The notes under the pieces are model-generated. The model was not told the DNA's origin and searched no databases. It was given only the letters and a program-made list of their open reading frames with translations. Position numbers and translations under genes: made by a program. DNA of 10,111 nucleotides, from the NCBI RefSeq assembly GCF_905212195.1, contig NZ_CAJMDQ010000078.1, forward strand, positions 1 to 10,111, given 5' to 3'. Shown piece by piece: positions 1-7,466 of the stretch (positions are counted from its first letter, which is position 1; each line of letters starts with the position of its first letter). Origin of the DNA: an uncultured Anaerotignum sp. GTDB lineage: Bacteria; Bacillota; Clostridia; Lachnospirales; Anaerotignaceae.

Positions 1-27
1 GGAAACAGAATATTGGCAGCGTTGAGA

Positions 28-43
28 GTGAACAAGAGTTCAT
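28..43 (+). promoter_or_regulatory. Candidate antiterminator hairpin
   Basis: Bases 28-33 (GTGAAC) pair with 38-43 (GTTCAT) around a four-base AAGA loop: six pairs, of which one is G-U. The 3' arm lies wholly inside the lower 5' arm of the terminator hairpin (34-43), so the two structures cannot form together. This is the geometry expected of an antiterminator. Whether it works this way, and what sensor drives the switch, cannot be seen. The helix is short and could be coincidental. Confidence 0.4.
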
Positions 44-89
44 GAAGGGGTGCACCACCACGGGTGTATTTCTTTGTGAGCTCTTTTTT
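34..89 (+). terminator. Intrinsic terminator / attenuator hairpin before thiS
   Basis: Bases 34-56 pair without interruption with 63-85: 23 pairs, 16 Watson-Crick and 7 G-U, closing a six-base loop (ACCACG). The T run at 84-89 supplies the two basal A-U pairs and the trailing U tract. The G-U pairs would become A-C mismatches on the opposite strand, so the structure is specific to + strand RNA. It sits about 30 bases before the thiS start, where it can only terminate an upstream transcript or attenuate this operon. The tight spacing to the thiS ribosome binding site and the lack of a visible promoter in between favour attenuation. Confidence 0.8.
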
Positions 90-101
90 CTTGCCGCCGC
101 T

Positions 102-111
102 AGAAAGGAGG
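102..111 (+). promoter_or_regulatory. Ribosome binding site of thiS
   Basis: AGAAAGGAGG is a near-consensus Shine-Dalgarno sequence ending 7 bases before the ATG at 119. It lies downstream of the leader hairpin and is not part of it, so control by the hairpin would act on transcription rather than by hiding this site. Confidence 0.8.
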
Positions 112-118
112 CTTCTGA

Positions 119-316
119 ATGATCACCATTAACGGGAAAACTTTGACCCTGTCCGCACCGAAAACCATTGGTGCCTATCTGGACGAAAACAACTACCGCC
201 GGACATACATCGCAGTGGAAAAAAACGGCGAAATCCTGCCTAAAAGCGAATACGACACCACATATCTCAATGACGGCGATAAGATCGAAATTGTCAGTTT
301 TGTAGGAGGCGGCTGA
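119..316 (+). CDS. thiS: Sulfur carrier protein ThiS
   Basis: A 65-residue ubiquitin-like (beta-grasp) sulfur carrier for thiamin thiazole synthesis in the cytoplasm. The protein opens with a short beta strand (MITINGK) and ends in Val-Gly-Gly-Gly. The exposed C-terminal Gly-Gly is the site that ThiF adenylates and that then carries the thiocarboxylate donated to ThiG. Length matches the family, which is usually 60-70 residues. The ATG has a strong ribosome binding site at 102-111. The stop codon overlaps the thiF start by one base (TGATG), which points to translational coupling. Position at the head of thiFGH makes the assignment secure. Confidence 0.93.
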   Translation: MITINGKTLTLSAPKTIGAYLDENNYRRTYIAVEKNGEILPKSEYDTTYLNDGDKIEIVSFVGGG

Positions 317-957
317 TGATGCACCCATTTACGAAAACAGAAATCTATGAAGCATTGGTGGAACGCCACACAGCAGCCTATCAGGAAAAGCTGGACGCCG
401 GACATGTTGCCATTGCGGGACTGGGCGGACTTGGTTCCAATGTTGCCTTTGCTCTGGCACGCCTTGGGGTGGGACATCTGCACCTCATCGACTTTGACCG
501 TGTAGACCTGACCAATCTGAACCGCCAGCAGTATCTATTGCATCATGTGGGCATGTATAAAACAGATGCCCTGAAAGAACAGCTGCTCCAGATCAATCCT
601 TATCTGGACATCACCACAGACTGTGTAAAAGTGACCAGTGAAAACCTGAAAACCCTTTTTGCCGATGCGGACATCATCTGCGAAGCCTTTGACAACGCAG
701 AAACAAAAGCCATGTTCGTCAACGGCATACTGGAATGTTTTCCTCAGAAAAAACTGGTCTGCGCTTCCGGCATGGCAGGCTTCGGCAGCAGCAACACCAT
801 CCATACCCGAAAGATCGGCAGCAATTTTTATCTCTGCGGCGACGAAACCACTGATATTGCCCATGGACAATGTCTCATGGCACCCAGAGCGGCCCTCTGC
901 GCTGCCCATGAATCCAATATGATCGCCCGTCTGCTTCTGGGCGAAGAAACCGTATAA
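316..957 (+). CDS. thiF: ThiS adenylyltransferase ThiF (short, family 2 type)
   Basis: A 213-residue E1-like/ThiF-MoeB superfamily enzyme that would activate the ThiS C-terminus with ATP. Visible motifs are the nucleotide-binding Gly-rich loop GLGGLGSN at residues 35-42, the acidic LIDFD at 57-61, NLNRQQ at 67-72 with the family arginine (R70), Lys82, and EAFDNAE at 123-129 with the Mg-binding-type aspartate (D126). It is shorter than MoeB or E. coli ThiF (about 250 residues) and has no CxxC pair, so the structural zinc site of the longer enzymes is absent. This resembles the short ThiF variety common in clostridial thiSFGH operons. Start: ATG 316 (a second ATG follows at 319), with AGGAGG at 304-309 inside the end of thiS. 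Confidence 0.9.
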   Translation: MMHPFTKTEIYEALVERHTAAYQEKLDAGHVAIAGLGGLGSNVAFALARLGVGHLHLIDFDRVDLTNLNRQQYLLHHVGMYKTDALKEQLLQINPYLDITTDCVKVTSENLKTLFADADIICEAFDNAETKAMFVNGILECFPQKKLVCASGMAGFGSSNTIHTRKIGSNFYLCGDETTDIAHGQCLMAPRAALCAAHESNMIARLLLGEETV

Positions 958-990
958 TATCTGATTTTGGAAGAAAGAAGGAATTTTATC

Positions 991-1764
991 ATGCAGAACA
1001 ATGACAAACTCATTTTAGGCGGACACGAATTTACATCTCGTTTCATCCTTGGTTCCGGGAAATTTTCTCTGGATCTGGTAAAGGCTTGTGTGGAAAAAGC
1101 AGAAGCACAGATCATCACACTGGCTGTACGCCGTGCCAACGAAGGCGGTCTGGCCAACATTCTGGACTATATTCCCGATACCGTTACCCTGCTGCCCAAC
1201 ACTTCCGGCGCGAGAAACGCAGAAGAAGCTGTACGCATTGCGAAACTTTCCAGAGAACTGGGCTGCGGAAACTTTGTCAAAGTAGAAATCATGCGTGACT
1301 CCAAATATCTGCTGCCTGATAATCAGGAAACCATCCGTGCCACAGAAATGCTGGCAAAAGACGGCTTCATCGTAATGCCTTACATGTATCCCGATCTGAA
1401 TGTTGCAAGAGATCTGGAAAATGCCGGTGCGGCCTGCATCATGCCTCTGGGTGCCCCCATTGGTTCCAACAAGGGCCTGTGCACCAAAGAATTTATCCAG
1501 ATTCTCATTGACGAAATGAGCCTGCCTATCATCGTAGACGCAGGGATCGGCAGACCTTCTCAGGCTTGTGAAGCCATGGAAATGGGTGCCGCTGCCATCA
1601 TGGCAAACACTGCTGTTGCCACCGCCGGGAACGTTCCTGCCATGGCAGAAGCTTTCAAAAAAGCCATTGAAGCCGGACGCAGTGCTTATCTTTCCGGACT
1701 GGGACGCACCATCGAAAGAGGCGCAAGCGCATCCTCACCTCTGACAGGATTCTTAGAGAATTAG
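991..1764 (+). CDS. thiG: Thiazole synthase ThiG
   Basis: A 257-residue TIM-barrel enzyme that condenses 1-deoxy-D-xylulose 5-phosphate, dehydroglycine and ThiS thiocarboxylate sulfur into the thiazole phosphate. Family landmarks are LLPNTSGA (67-74), the strand NFVKVEI with the expected Schiff-base lysine K97, LLPD (107-110), [13 protein letters not shown] (150-162) forming the phosphate/active-site loop, VDAGIGRPS (182-190) and the NTAVA segment (206-210). Length fits ThiG (about 250-260). I chose ATG 991 rather than the in-frame TTG at 967 because AAGAAGG at 975-981 is placed for 991 and the extra eight residues are not family-like. There is a 33-base gap from thiF, and the stop overlaps the thiH ribosome binding site. 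Confidence 0.95.
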   Translation: MQNNDKLILGGHEFTSRFILGSGKFSLDLVKACVEKAEAQIITLAVRRANEGGLANILDYIPDTVTLLPNTSGARNAEEAVRIAKLSRELGCGNFVKVEIMRDSKYLLPDNQETIRATEMLAKDGFIVMPYMYPDLNVARDLENAGAACIMPLGAPIGSNKGLCTKEFIQILIDEMSLPIIVDAGIGRPSQACEAMEMGAAAIMANTAVATAGNVPAMAEAFKKAIEAGRSAYLSGLGRTIERGASASSPLTGFLEN

Positions 1765-1776
1765 GAGGCAGTCAAA

Positions 1777-2991
1777 ATGGAAAATTCACATATCAACGAA
1801 AGTATTTTAAGTGAAGAAATTCTGGAAGACCAGAAGAAAAACCGCATCGACCATATGACCTATCTGCCCGGTATGGAAGTGCTGGAATCCGATGTAATGG
1901 ATCAGGTCGTTGCTGCCATGGAAGCTTATGATTACGACAAGTACACAGAAGCGGATGTACGCCGTGCTTTGGTACACGACAGCCGTACCCCTGAGGATTT
2001 CGCCGCACTGCTCTCCCCTGCCGCTCTGCCTCTGCTGGAAGACATCGCACAGGCAGCCCGTGTGGAAACCAGAAAGCATTTTGGTAACAGTGTATACATG
2101 TTCACACCTATTTACATCGCCAACTATTGCGAAAACTACTGCATTTACTGCGGTTTCAACTGCCACAACAAAATCAGCCGTGCCCAGCTGAACGAAGATG
2201 AAATCGACAAAGAAATGGCAGCTATCGCCAAAACAGGTCTGCAGGAAATCCTGATTCTTACCGGGGAAAGCCGCAGCAAATCCACAGTACAATACATCGG
2301 GGAAGCCTGCAAAATCGCAAAGAAATATTTCAAAGTTATTGGTCTGGAAATCTATCCTGTCAACTCCGACGAATACGCATATCTCCATGAATGCGGTGCC
2401 GACTATGTGACGGTTTTCCAGGAAACATACAATTCCGATAAATATGAAACACTCCATCTGGCAGGACACAAGCGGATTTTCCCTTACCGTTTGAACGCTC
2501 AGGAACGCGCCCTGAAAGGCGGCATGCGTGGTGTTGGTTTTGCTGCATTGCTGGGTCTGGACGACTTCCGCAAAGACGCTTTTGCTACAGGCTATCACGC
2601 TTATCTGCTGCAGCGGAAATATCCTCATGCGGAAATTGCTTTCTCCTGTCCCAGACTGCGCCCCATCATCAACAATGACCGCATCAATCCCATGGATGTT
2701 CACGAAACCCAGCTTTTACAGGTAGTTTGCGCATATCGTCTGTTCATGCCTTTCGCAAACATCACCATTTCCAGCAGAGAATGTGCCCGTGTCCGTGACA
2801 ATCTGGTAAATATTGCTGCCACCAAAATTTCTGCAGGTGTCAGTACCGGCATTGGGGAACATTCCGAGGAAACCGAAAAGAAAGGAGACGACCAGTTCGA
2901 GATCGATGACGGCAGATCTGTACAGGAAGTATATGACACACTGCTGAAAAACAATCTCCAGCCGGTCATGAGCGATTATATCTATGTATGA
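1777..2991 (+). CDS. thiH: Radical SAM tyrosine lyase ThiH (2-iminoacetate synthase)
   Basis: A 404-residue radical S-adenosylmethionine enzyme that cleaves tyrosine to p-cresol and dehydroglycine (2-iminoacetate), the glycine-derived unit used by ThiG. The [4Fe-4S] motif CxxxCxxC is at C118, C122 and C125 (CENYCIYC). ILILTGES in the barrel and a C-terminal segment with DQFEIDDGRSVQEV followed by a PVMSDY-type ending are typical of ThiH. It lacks the C-terminal cysteine cluster of its relative HydG, which makes a hydrogenase-maturation role unlikely. The N-terminus before the cluster is some 30 residues longer than in E. coli ThiH. AGGAGG at 1763-1768, overlapping the thiG stop, supports ATG 1777. 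Use of ThiH instead of ThiO implies anaerobic growth. Confidence 0.95.
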   Translation: MENSHINESILSEEILEDQKKNRIDHMTYLPGMEVLESDVMDQVVAAMEAYDYDKYTEADVRRALVHDSRTPEDFAALLSPAALPLLEDIAQAARVETRKHFGNSVYMFTPIYIANYCENYCIYCGFNCHNKISRAQLNEDEIDKEMAAIAKTGLQEILILTGESRSKSTVQYIGEACKIAKKYFKVIGLEIYPVNSDEYAYLHECGADYVTVFQETYNSDKYETLHLAGHKRIFPYRLNAQERALKGGMRGVGFAALLGLDDFRKDAFATGYHAYLLQRKYPHAEIAFSCPRLRPIINNDRINPMDVHETQLLQVVCAYRLFMPFANITISSRECARVRDNLVNIAATKISAGVSTGIGEHSEETEKKGDDQFEIDDGRSVQEVYDTLLKNNLQPVMSDYIYV

Positions 2992-3562
2992 TGAAGCGTT
3001 GTTTTCCCATATCCTTGCGGTGACAAACCGCACCTTAAGCAAACGCCCTTTTCTGGAACAGATAGAAGAAATCTGTAAACACTATCCCAAAGGTCTGATC
3101 CTGCGGGAAAAGGACTTGTCAGAAGCAGAATACACCGCTCTGGCAAAAGATGTATTGGCAATCTGCCAGCGTCATAACGTTCCCTGTATCCTGCACACCT
3201 ATTTCCGTGCAGCAAAAGAACTGGGCTGTGACGCCATCCATCTGCCCCTCCCTCTGCTCCGTGCCCACAAAGAAGAACTTTCCGGTTTTTCTCATGTGGG
3301 AACCTCCATTCACGCACCAGCAGAGGCGGAAGAAGCGGAAAAACTGGGGGCAACTTACATCACCGCTGGGCATATTTACGCCACAGACTGCAAAAAAGGG
3401 CTTCCCCCCAGAGGACTTGTCTTTCTGGAAGAAGTCTGCCGCAAAGTATCCATTCCTGTTTACGCCATTGGCGGTATCAAAATCAATGAAAAACAATTAC
3501 AGGAAGTCATGGACTGCGGTGCCAAAGGTGGCTGCATCATGTCTGGCATGATGCAATTATAA
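2984..3562 (+). CDS. tenI: TenI-like thiazole tautomerase (ThiE/TenI family)
   Basis: A 192-residue TIM-barrel protein of the ThiE/TenI family. The key segment at residues 129-143 (GHIYATDCKKGLPPR) matches the TenI pattern GHxxxTDCKKG, including the histidine (H130) equivalent to the catalytic His of B. subtilis TenI. Thiamin-phosphate synthases instead have GPxFxTxTK there and an HLGQxD diphosphate/Mg site; here that region reads IHLPLPLL (85-92). REKDL (41-45) and YAIGGIK (160-166) are shared by the whole family. The likely job is tautomerising the ThiG product to the aromatic thiazole carboxylate, which fits an operon holding only thiazole genes. Many pipelines would call it thiE. The start overlaps thiH by 8 bases with only a weak Shine-Dalgarno, suggesting translational coupling. 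Confidence 0.8.
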   Translation: MYDEALFSHILAVTNRTLSKRPFLEQIEEICKHYPKGLILREKDLSEAEYTALAKDVLAICQRHNVPCILHTYFRAAKELGCDAIHLPLPLLRAHKEELSGFSHVGTSIHAPAEAEEAEKLGATYITAGHIYATDCKKGLPPRGLVFLEEVCRKVSIPVYAIGGIKINEKQLQEVMDCGAKGGCIMSGMMQL

Positions 3563-3602
3563 TAGCTTACTTTCAAATATTTGATAACATATTCCAAGAC
3601 AG

Positions 3603-3644
3603 CAGAAGAACAGGGATTCTCCACCCCTGTTCTTCTGTTTTTTT
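3603..3644 (+). terminator. Intrinsic terminator of the thi operon
   Basis: Bases 3603-3615 (CAGAAGAACAGGG) pair perfectly with 3625-3637 over 13 pairs around a nine-base loop, followed by seven T at 3638-3644. It lies 40 bases after the tenI-like stop. On the opposite strand the same hairpin is followed by a T-poor sequence, so it would be at best a weak terminator for galT coming from the right. No other terminator for galT is visible in the 3563-3672 gap, which otherwise contains only AT-rich sequence and a 10-base palindrome (3574-3583). Confidence 0.92.
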
Positions 3645-3672
3645 GTCTGTTATTTTATTTTTATTGAAGGAA

Positions 3673-5172
3673 TCAGATTTCCGCGCCGCAGTGACGCAGG
3701 AAACGGTCAAATGCCGCCTGACCTTCCGCTGTTCTTTTATATACACCAGCATCTTCCAGAACCTGCGCAAATACCAGACCGATTTCTTCCTGAATGATGC
3801 TGTCCAGATTTTCCGCTGTCACAGAATCATATTTTTTCAGGAATTCCTGTGCCCACTGGGCATGGCTGCTGGTTTTTTCGTCTGCTTCCAAATCAGCGCC
3901 GGAAAGGATAGCTTCTTTCAGGCACTGCATTTCTTCTTTCAGTCTAGCAGGCAGTACCGCAAGACCCATAACCTCAATCAAGCCGATATTTTCTTTCTTG
4001 ATATGGTGCAGATGGCTATGAGGATGATATACACCCAGAGGATGTTCTTCTGTGGTGATGTTATTGCGCAGTACCAAATCCAGTTCGTATTTATCGCCGC
4101 GTTTTCTTGCGATAGGTGTGATGGTGTTATGAGGTTCTCCATCTGTTTCCGCAAAGATAAAGGCATTTTCATCTGTATAACCACGCCAATTTTTCAGAAT
4201 CATATCCGCGCAGTCAATCAAACGATGATGGTCTTTATGGGAAATGCGAATAACGGACATAGGCCATTTTACAACGCCCATTTCCACGTCCTCAAAGCCC
4301 TTGCAAACTGCTTTCCGTTCCACTTCTGCCCGTTCCATAGCGAAAGTATAACGTCCGCCCTGGAAATGGTCATGGGACAGGATAGAACCGCCTACGATGG
4401 GCAAATCTGCGTTGGAGCCTACAAAGTAATGAGGCAGGAAGTTAATGAAATCGAACATTTTCGCAAAAGCATTTCTGTCGATTTTCATAGGTACATGCTG
4501 TCCATTGAACACGATGCAGTGTTCATTGTAATACACATAGGGAGAATACTGGAAAAACCAGTCATTTCCCGCGATACGCAGAGGAATGATGCGGTGGTTT
4601 TCTCTGGCGGGATGGTTCACCCGACCAGCATAGCCTTCGTTTTCCCGACAAAGCATACATTTGGGATAACCGCTCTGGGGAGCCAGTTTTGCCGCAGCAA
4701 TGGCTTTGGGGTCTTTTTCCGGCTTAGACAGGTTAATGGTGATGTCGATTTCACCGTATTCTGTCATGGTTTTCCAACGCATATCCTTTTTGATGCGGTA
4801 TCTGCGGATGTAGTCTGTATTGCAGCTGAAGTCATAATACCAGTCTGTTGCTTTTTCGGGATTTTCTGCGTGAAGTTCACGGAATTTGCCAATGACTTCT
4901 CTGGGGAAAGGTGTCATGACACCCATAAGTTTTGTATCGAACAAATCTTTATATACGATGCTGTCAGGAATCAGTTCCCGTTTGCAGGCATCTTCCAGTA
5001 GAACAGCCAGAATGGTTTCCAGCTCTGTTTCCGCTTCGCCTGTGGGTTCTTCATAAGCATCCAGTTTCATTTCATCTATCAAACGGTTGATGACATAAGG
5101 CACATCCGCTTCTGTAATGAGCCCTGTTCTGACGCCATAGAGCGCCAAATCTCGAATTGCTTTATATACCAT
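3673..5172 (-). CDS. galT: UDP-glucose-hexose-1-phosphate uridylyltransferase GalT (class II)
   Basis: Leloir enzyme that exchanges UMP between UDP-glucose and galactose-1-phosphate, giving UDP-galactose and glucose-1-phosphate. At 499 residues it is the long class II form found in Firmicutes, not the 350-residue E. coli type. The active-site HxHxQ motif is SHDHFQGG with H267, H269 and Q271; upstream lies a Cys pair in KCMLC (171-175). The C-terminal half has HPHSHLHH (383-390) and GLAVLPARL (403-411), diagnostic of this class. The frame stays open to an ATG at 5223 inside galE, but I place the start at 5172: a GAAAGGGG ribosome site fits it, and the protein then begins MVYKAI as expected. 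It starts 14 bases after the galE stop. Confidence 0.95.
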   Translation of the reverse strand: MVYKAIRDLALYGVRTGLITEADVPYVINRLIDEMKLDAYEEPTGEAETELETILAVLLEDACKRELIPDSIVYKDLFDTKLMGVMTPFPREVIGKFRELHAENPEKATDWYYDFSCNTDYIRRYRIKKDMRWKTMTEYGEIDITINLSKPEKDPKAIAAAKLAPQSGYPKCMLCRENEGYAGRVNHPARENHRIIPLRIAGNDWFFQYSPYVYYNEHCIVFNGQHVPMKIDRNAFAKMFDFINFLPHYFVGSNADLPIVGGSILSHDHFQGGRYTFAMERAEVERKAVCKGFEDVEMGVVKWPMSVIRISHKDHHRLIDCADMILKNWRGYTDENAFIFAETDGEPHNTITPIARKRGDKYELDLVLRNNITTEEHPLGVYHPHSHLHHIKKENIGLIEVMGLAVLPARLKEEMQCLKEAILSGADLEADEKTSSHAQWAQEFLKKYDSVTAENLDSIIQEEIGLVFAQVLEDAGVYKRTAEGQAAFDRFLRHCGAEI

Positions 5173-5173
5173 A

Positions 5174-5186
5174 TCTTTCCCCTTTC
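5174..5186 (-). promoter_or_regulatory. Ribosome binding site deciding the galT start
   Basis: Read on the - strand, this is GAAAGGGGAAAGA, directly between the galE stop (5187-5189) and ATG 5172. The AAAGGGG core is spaced about 6 bases from that ATG. No comparable site precedes the upstream ATG at 5223, so the shorter GalT is preferred. Confidence 0.7.
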
Positions 5187-6170
5187 TCAAAAACCATTGG
5201 GGTGATTTTTGTGCCAATTCCATGCTGTGGAAATGATTTCTTCCAGACTGTCATGCTGAGGATTCCAGCCCAGCACTTTTTTCGCTTTCTCACTGGAAGC
5301 AATGAGCTGTGCAGGGTCACCGGCACGACGTGCCACTTCTTTTGCAGGAATGGGATGGCCTGTTACTTTTCTTGCGGTTTCGATAACTTCTCTTACAGAG
5401 AAACCAACGCCGTTGCCCAGATTGAAGATGTCGCTCTGACCGCCTTTCAGCAGATAATCTACTGCCAGAATGTGGGCATCTGCCAAGTCTGTTACATGGA
5501 TGTAGTCACGGATACATGTGCCATCGGGTGTGGGATAGTCATTGCCGAAAATGCTAATGAATTCACGCTGACCATTAGGCACCTGCAAAATCAAAGGAAT
5601 CAGATGGCTTTCGGGGTTATGTGCTTCCCCAATGTTGCCGCTGACATGAGCGCCACAAGCGTTAAAGTAACGCAGGGATACATAACGCAGGCCTGTTGCG
5701 TTGCCTGTCCATTTGAACATTTTTTCCATTGCCAGTTTTGTTTCGCCGTAAGGATTGGTAGGTTCTGTACGGTCGTTTTCCAGAATGGGTACCCGTTCTG
5801 GTTCGCCATAAGTCGCAGCTGTGGAGGAGAATACGAATTTGTCCACACCGTTAGCTACCATAACTTCCAGCATATCTCTTGTTTTGCTCAAGTTGTTTTC
5901 ATAATATTTCAGGGGATTTTCCACACTTTCCCCTACCAGAGAATAAGCGGCGAAATGGATAACCGCTTCGATATTTTCTTTCTGGAACACATCGTTCAGG
6001 AAAGGCTTATCGGAAATATCGCCTTTATAGAACTTTGCGTCAGGATGTACCGCTTCTGCATGTCCTGTTTCCAGATTATCCACAACCACTACTTCTCTGC
6101 CTGCTTCACACAGGGCATATACCGTATGAGAACCGATATAGCCTGCGCCACCCAATACCAAAATTGCCAT
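5187..6170 (-). CDS. galE: UDP-glucose 4-epimerase GalE
   Basis: A 327-residue extended short-chain dehydrogenase that interconverts UDP-galactose and UDP-glucose with tightly bound NAD, regenerating the UDP-glucose that GalT consumes. The Rossmann loop GGAGYIGSH is at residues 7-15, the NAD-ribose acidic position is D31 (VVVDNL), and the catalytic set is SST (115-117) with YxxxK at Y141/K145 (NPYGETK). [19 protein letters not shown] segment and [11 protein letters not shown] further on are classic GalE signatures. Length is normal. AGGAGGG (6178-6184 on the - strand) is 7 bases from the ATG. The gene lies 21 bases after galK and 14 before galT, clearly one operon. Confidence 0.97.
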   Translation of the reverse strand: MAILVLGGAGYIGSHTVYALCEAGREVVVVDNLETGHAEAVHPDAKFYKGDISDKPFLNDVFQKENIEAVIHFAAYSLVGESVENPLKYYENNLSKTRDMLEVMVANGVDKFVFSSTAATYGEPERVPILENDRTEPTNPYGETKLAMEKMFKWTGNATGLRYVSLRYFNACGAHVSGNIGEAHNPESHLIPLILQVPNGQREFISIFGNDYPTPDGTCIRDYIHVTDLADAHILAVDYLLKGGQSDIFNLGNGVGFSVREVIETARKVTGHPIPAKEVARRAGDPAQLIASSEKAKKVLGWNPQHDSLEEIISTAWNWHKNHPNGF

Positions 6171-6191
6171 AGAGCATCCCTCCTATTTTTC

Positions 6192-7451
6192 TCAAACCTT
6201 CATCAATTCTGTACCGCCTGCGGGACGAATGGACAGCACATGGCATCTGCCCTTACCCACAGCTTTTTCCATCTGTTCCACAAAACCTGCCAGCATTTCC
6301 TGAGGCACAAAAGCCTGAATGGTGCCGGCAAAACCGCCGCCATGAACACGGTAAGCGCCTTTACCTTCCAATGCCGCTTCACAAGCCGCCAGTGCATAAG
6401 CAACTTCCTGATGTTCCACGCTGCCGGAAACATACACATTCTGCAGATACATGAAAGAAGAATAGCCAGATTCTTTCACCAGAGATAAGAACTTATCAAA
6501 ATCTCCTGCTTCCAGTGCTGCCGCTTCGTCAATGGCTCTCTGGTTGTCTTTCAGGAAATGGTACGCACGCAGTGTTGCACGGTCACCTGCTTTTTCCCGA
6601 ACAGCAGCCATATCTGTCAAAAAGTCTGCCAGAGCCACTTCCCGCAGCACTTCTTTGCCAAAATGTGCCGCTACCTGACGCATTTCCATAGGTATAGCAG
6701 AATATTCATCGGACAGATCTGCATGGTCTGCGCCGCTGTCGATGATACACAAAGCATAGCCTGCTTTTGTGAAATCAAAATCCAGTTTTCTTACGACGGG
6801 ATTTGCGTTATCCCGGAAATCAATGGCAACAACGCCGCCTACGGAAGAGGCTGTCTGGTCCATAAGACCACTCATTTTGCCAAAGTACACATTTTCTGCA
6901 TACTGACCAATCTGTGCAATTTCCACAGGTGTCAGTTTATTTTCACAATACAGTGCGTTAATGACCGTACCCACCAGCACTTCATAAGCTGCAGAAGAAG
7001 AAATGCCGGAGCCTTTCAGTACATTGGAAACGGTATACATATCCAGACCGCCCAGTGCATAGCCCATCTGTGTGATTTTTGAAGCTACCCCACGAATGAG
7101 GGAAGCTGTTGTGTTGATTTCTTCTTTTTTTACTTCCAGATCGTCCAGAGAAATTTCTTCCATGCCGTAGCCTTCGGAGAAAATACGGATGATGCGGCTG
7201 TCATTTTTCGCTGCCGCGCCGAAAATATCCAAATCAACTGCCGCCGCCAGCACACAACCATGCTGATGGTCTGTATGGTTGCCACCGATTTCCGTTCTGC
7301 CGGGTGCGCTGAAAAAACGCTCCGCTTCTTTGCCAAATGTATCTGCAAAGCCTTTTTCCGCATCTGCCATCCGTCCCAGATAAAAATCCGGCTGTGCTTC
7401 AAAACGGGGATAAGCTGCCAAAAGGCTTTCTTTGTTCCAATTTTGTTTCAT
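6192..7451 (-). CDS. galK: Galactokinase GalK
   Basis: A 419-residue GHMP-superfamily kinase that phosphorylates galactose at C1 with ATP, the first Leloir step. Motif 1 is APGRTEIGGNHTDHQ (49-63), the variant of the galactokinase signature common in clostridia (E. coli has a PGRVNLIGEHTDY-type sequence). Motif 2, the ATP loop, is KGSGISSSAA (146-155). The probable catalytic aspartate is D198 in SGLMDQTASS, and motif 3 (HGGGFAGT) is near the C-terminus. It is somewhat longer than the 380-residue E. coli enzyme. The ATG has AGGAGG at 7458-7463, 6 bases away. It is first of the galK-galE-galT order and lies only 15 bases after the small membrane protein gene. Sugar specificity is inferred from galE and galT next to it. 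Confidence 0.94.
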   Translation of the reverse strand: MKQNWNKESLLAAYPRFEAQPDFYLGRMADAEKGFADTFGKEAERFFSAPGRTEIGGNHTDHQHGCVLAAAVDLDIFGAAAKNDSRIIRIFSEGYGMEEISLDDLEVKKEEINTTASLIRGVASKITQMGYALGGLDMYTVSNVLKGSGISSSAAYEVLVGTVINALYCENKLTPVEIAQIGQYAENVYFGKMSGLMDQTASSVGGVVAIDFRDNANPVVRKLDFDFTKAGYALCIIDSGADHADLSDEYSAIPMEMRQVAAHFGKEVLREVALADFLTDMAAVREKAGDRATLRAYHFLKDNQRAIDEAAALEAGDFDKFLSLVKESGYSSFMYLQNVYVSGSVEHQEVAYALAACEAALEGKGAYRVHGGGFAGTIQAFVPQEMLAGFVEQMEKAVGKGRCHVLSIRPAGGTELMKV

Positions 7452-7466
7452 GGTGTTCCTCCTGTT

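Larger units (their letters stand above)
1..118 (+). promoter_or_regulatory. Untranslated leader of the thi operon
   Basis: This is the stretch upstream of thiS. It holds a long terminator-type hairpin (34-89), a competing small hairpin (28-43) and the thiS ribosome binding site (102-111). No convincing -35/-10 promoter is visible, so transcription must begin to the left of the window. Thiazole operons of Firmicutes are commonly controlled by TPP riboswitches. Bases 6-21 match the 3' core of the TPP aptamer only partly (the CAGCG pentamer is present, but the adjoining P5 stem does not pair as expected), so I do not call a riboswitch from the sequence. Its presence off the left edge is an inference from the operon and the attenuator layout. 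Confidence 0.6.

Noticed and set aside
6..28. Resemblance to the 3' core of a TPP riboswitch (CAGCG and flanking bases).
   Set aside because: Only about 12 of 16 positions match the usual core, and the P5 helix it should form is not paired. Without the upstream half, calling it an aptamer would be guesswork.
42..122. Possible 26-residue leader peptide (ATG 42 to TGA 120-122, overlapping the thiS ATG).
   Set aside because: The frame is open, but the ATG is buried in the 23-pair terminator stem, there is no good ribosome binding site, and there is no run of regulatory codons. The RNA structure explains the sequence better.
1807..2703. Open frame of 298 codons on the - strand inside thiH.
   Set aside because: It is fully antisense to ThiH, which has all its radical-SAM landmarks. 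No ribosome binding site or recognisable domain is present.
3574..3583. Ten-base palindrome CAAATATTTG after the tenI-like gene.
   Set aside because: It is short and AT-rich, has no partner site, and lies next to a clear terminator. Chance is sufficient explanation.
3643..5001. Long open frame (452 codons) on the + strand opposite galT.
   Set aside because: It lies wholly antisense to a clear class II GalT, is rich in Phe, His, Cys and Ile as expected of a mirrored frame, has no ribosome binding site and resembles no family I know. It also starts inside the thi terminator region.
5157..6488. Long open frame (443 codons) on the + strand opposite galE and the end of galK.
   Set aside because: It is antisense to two secure genes, has odd Cys/His/Phe-rich composition and no start signal. 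It is a codon-usage shadow.
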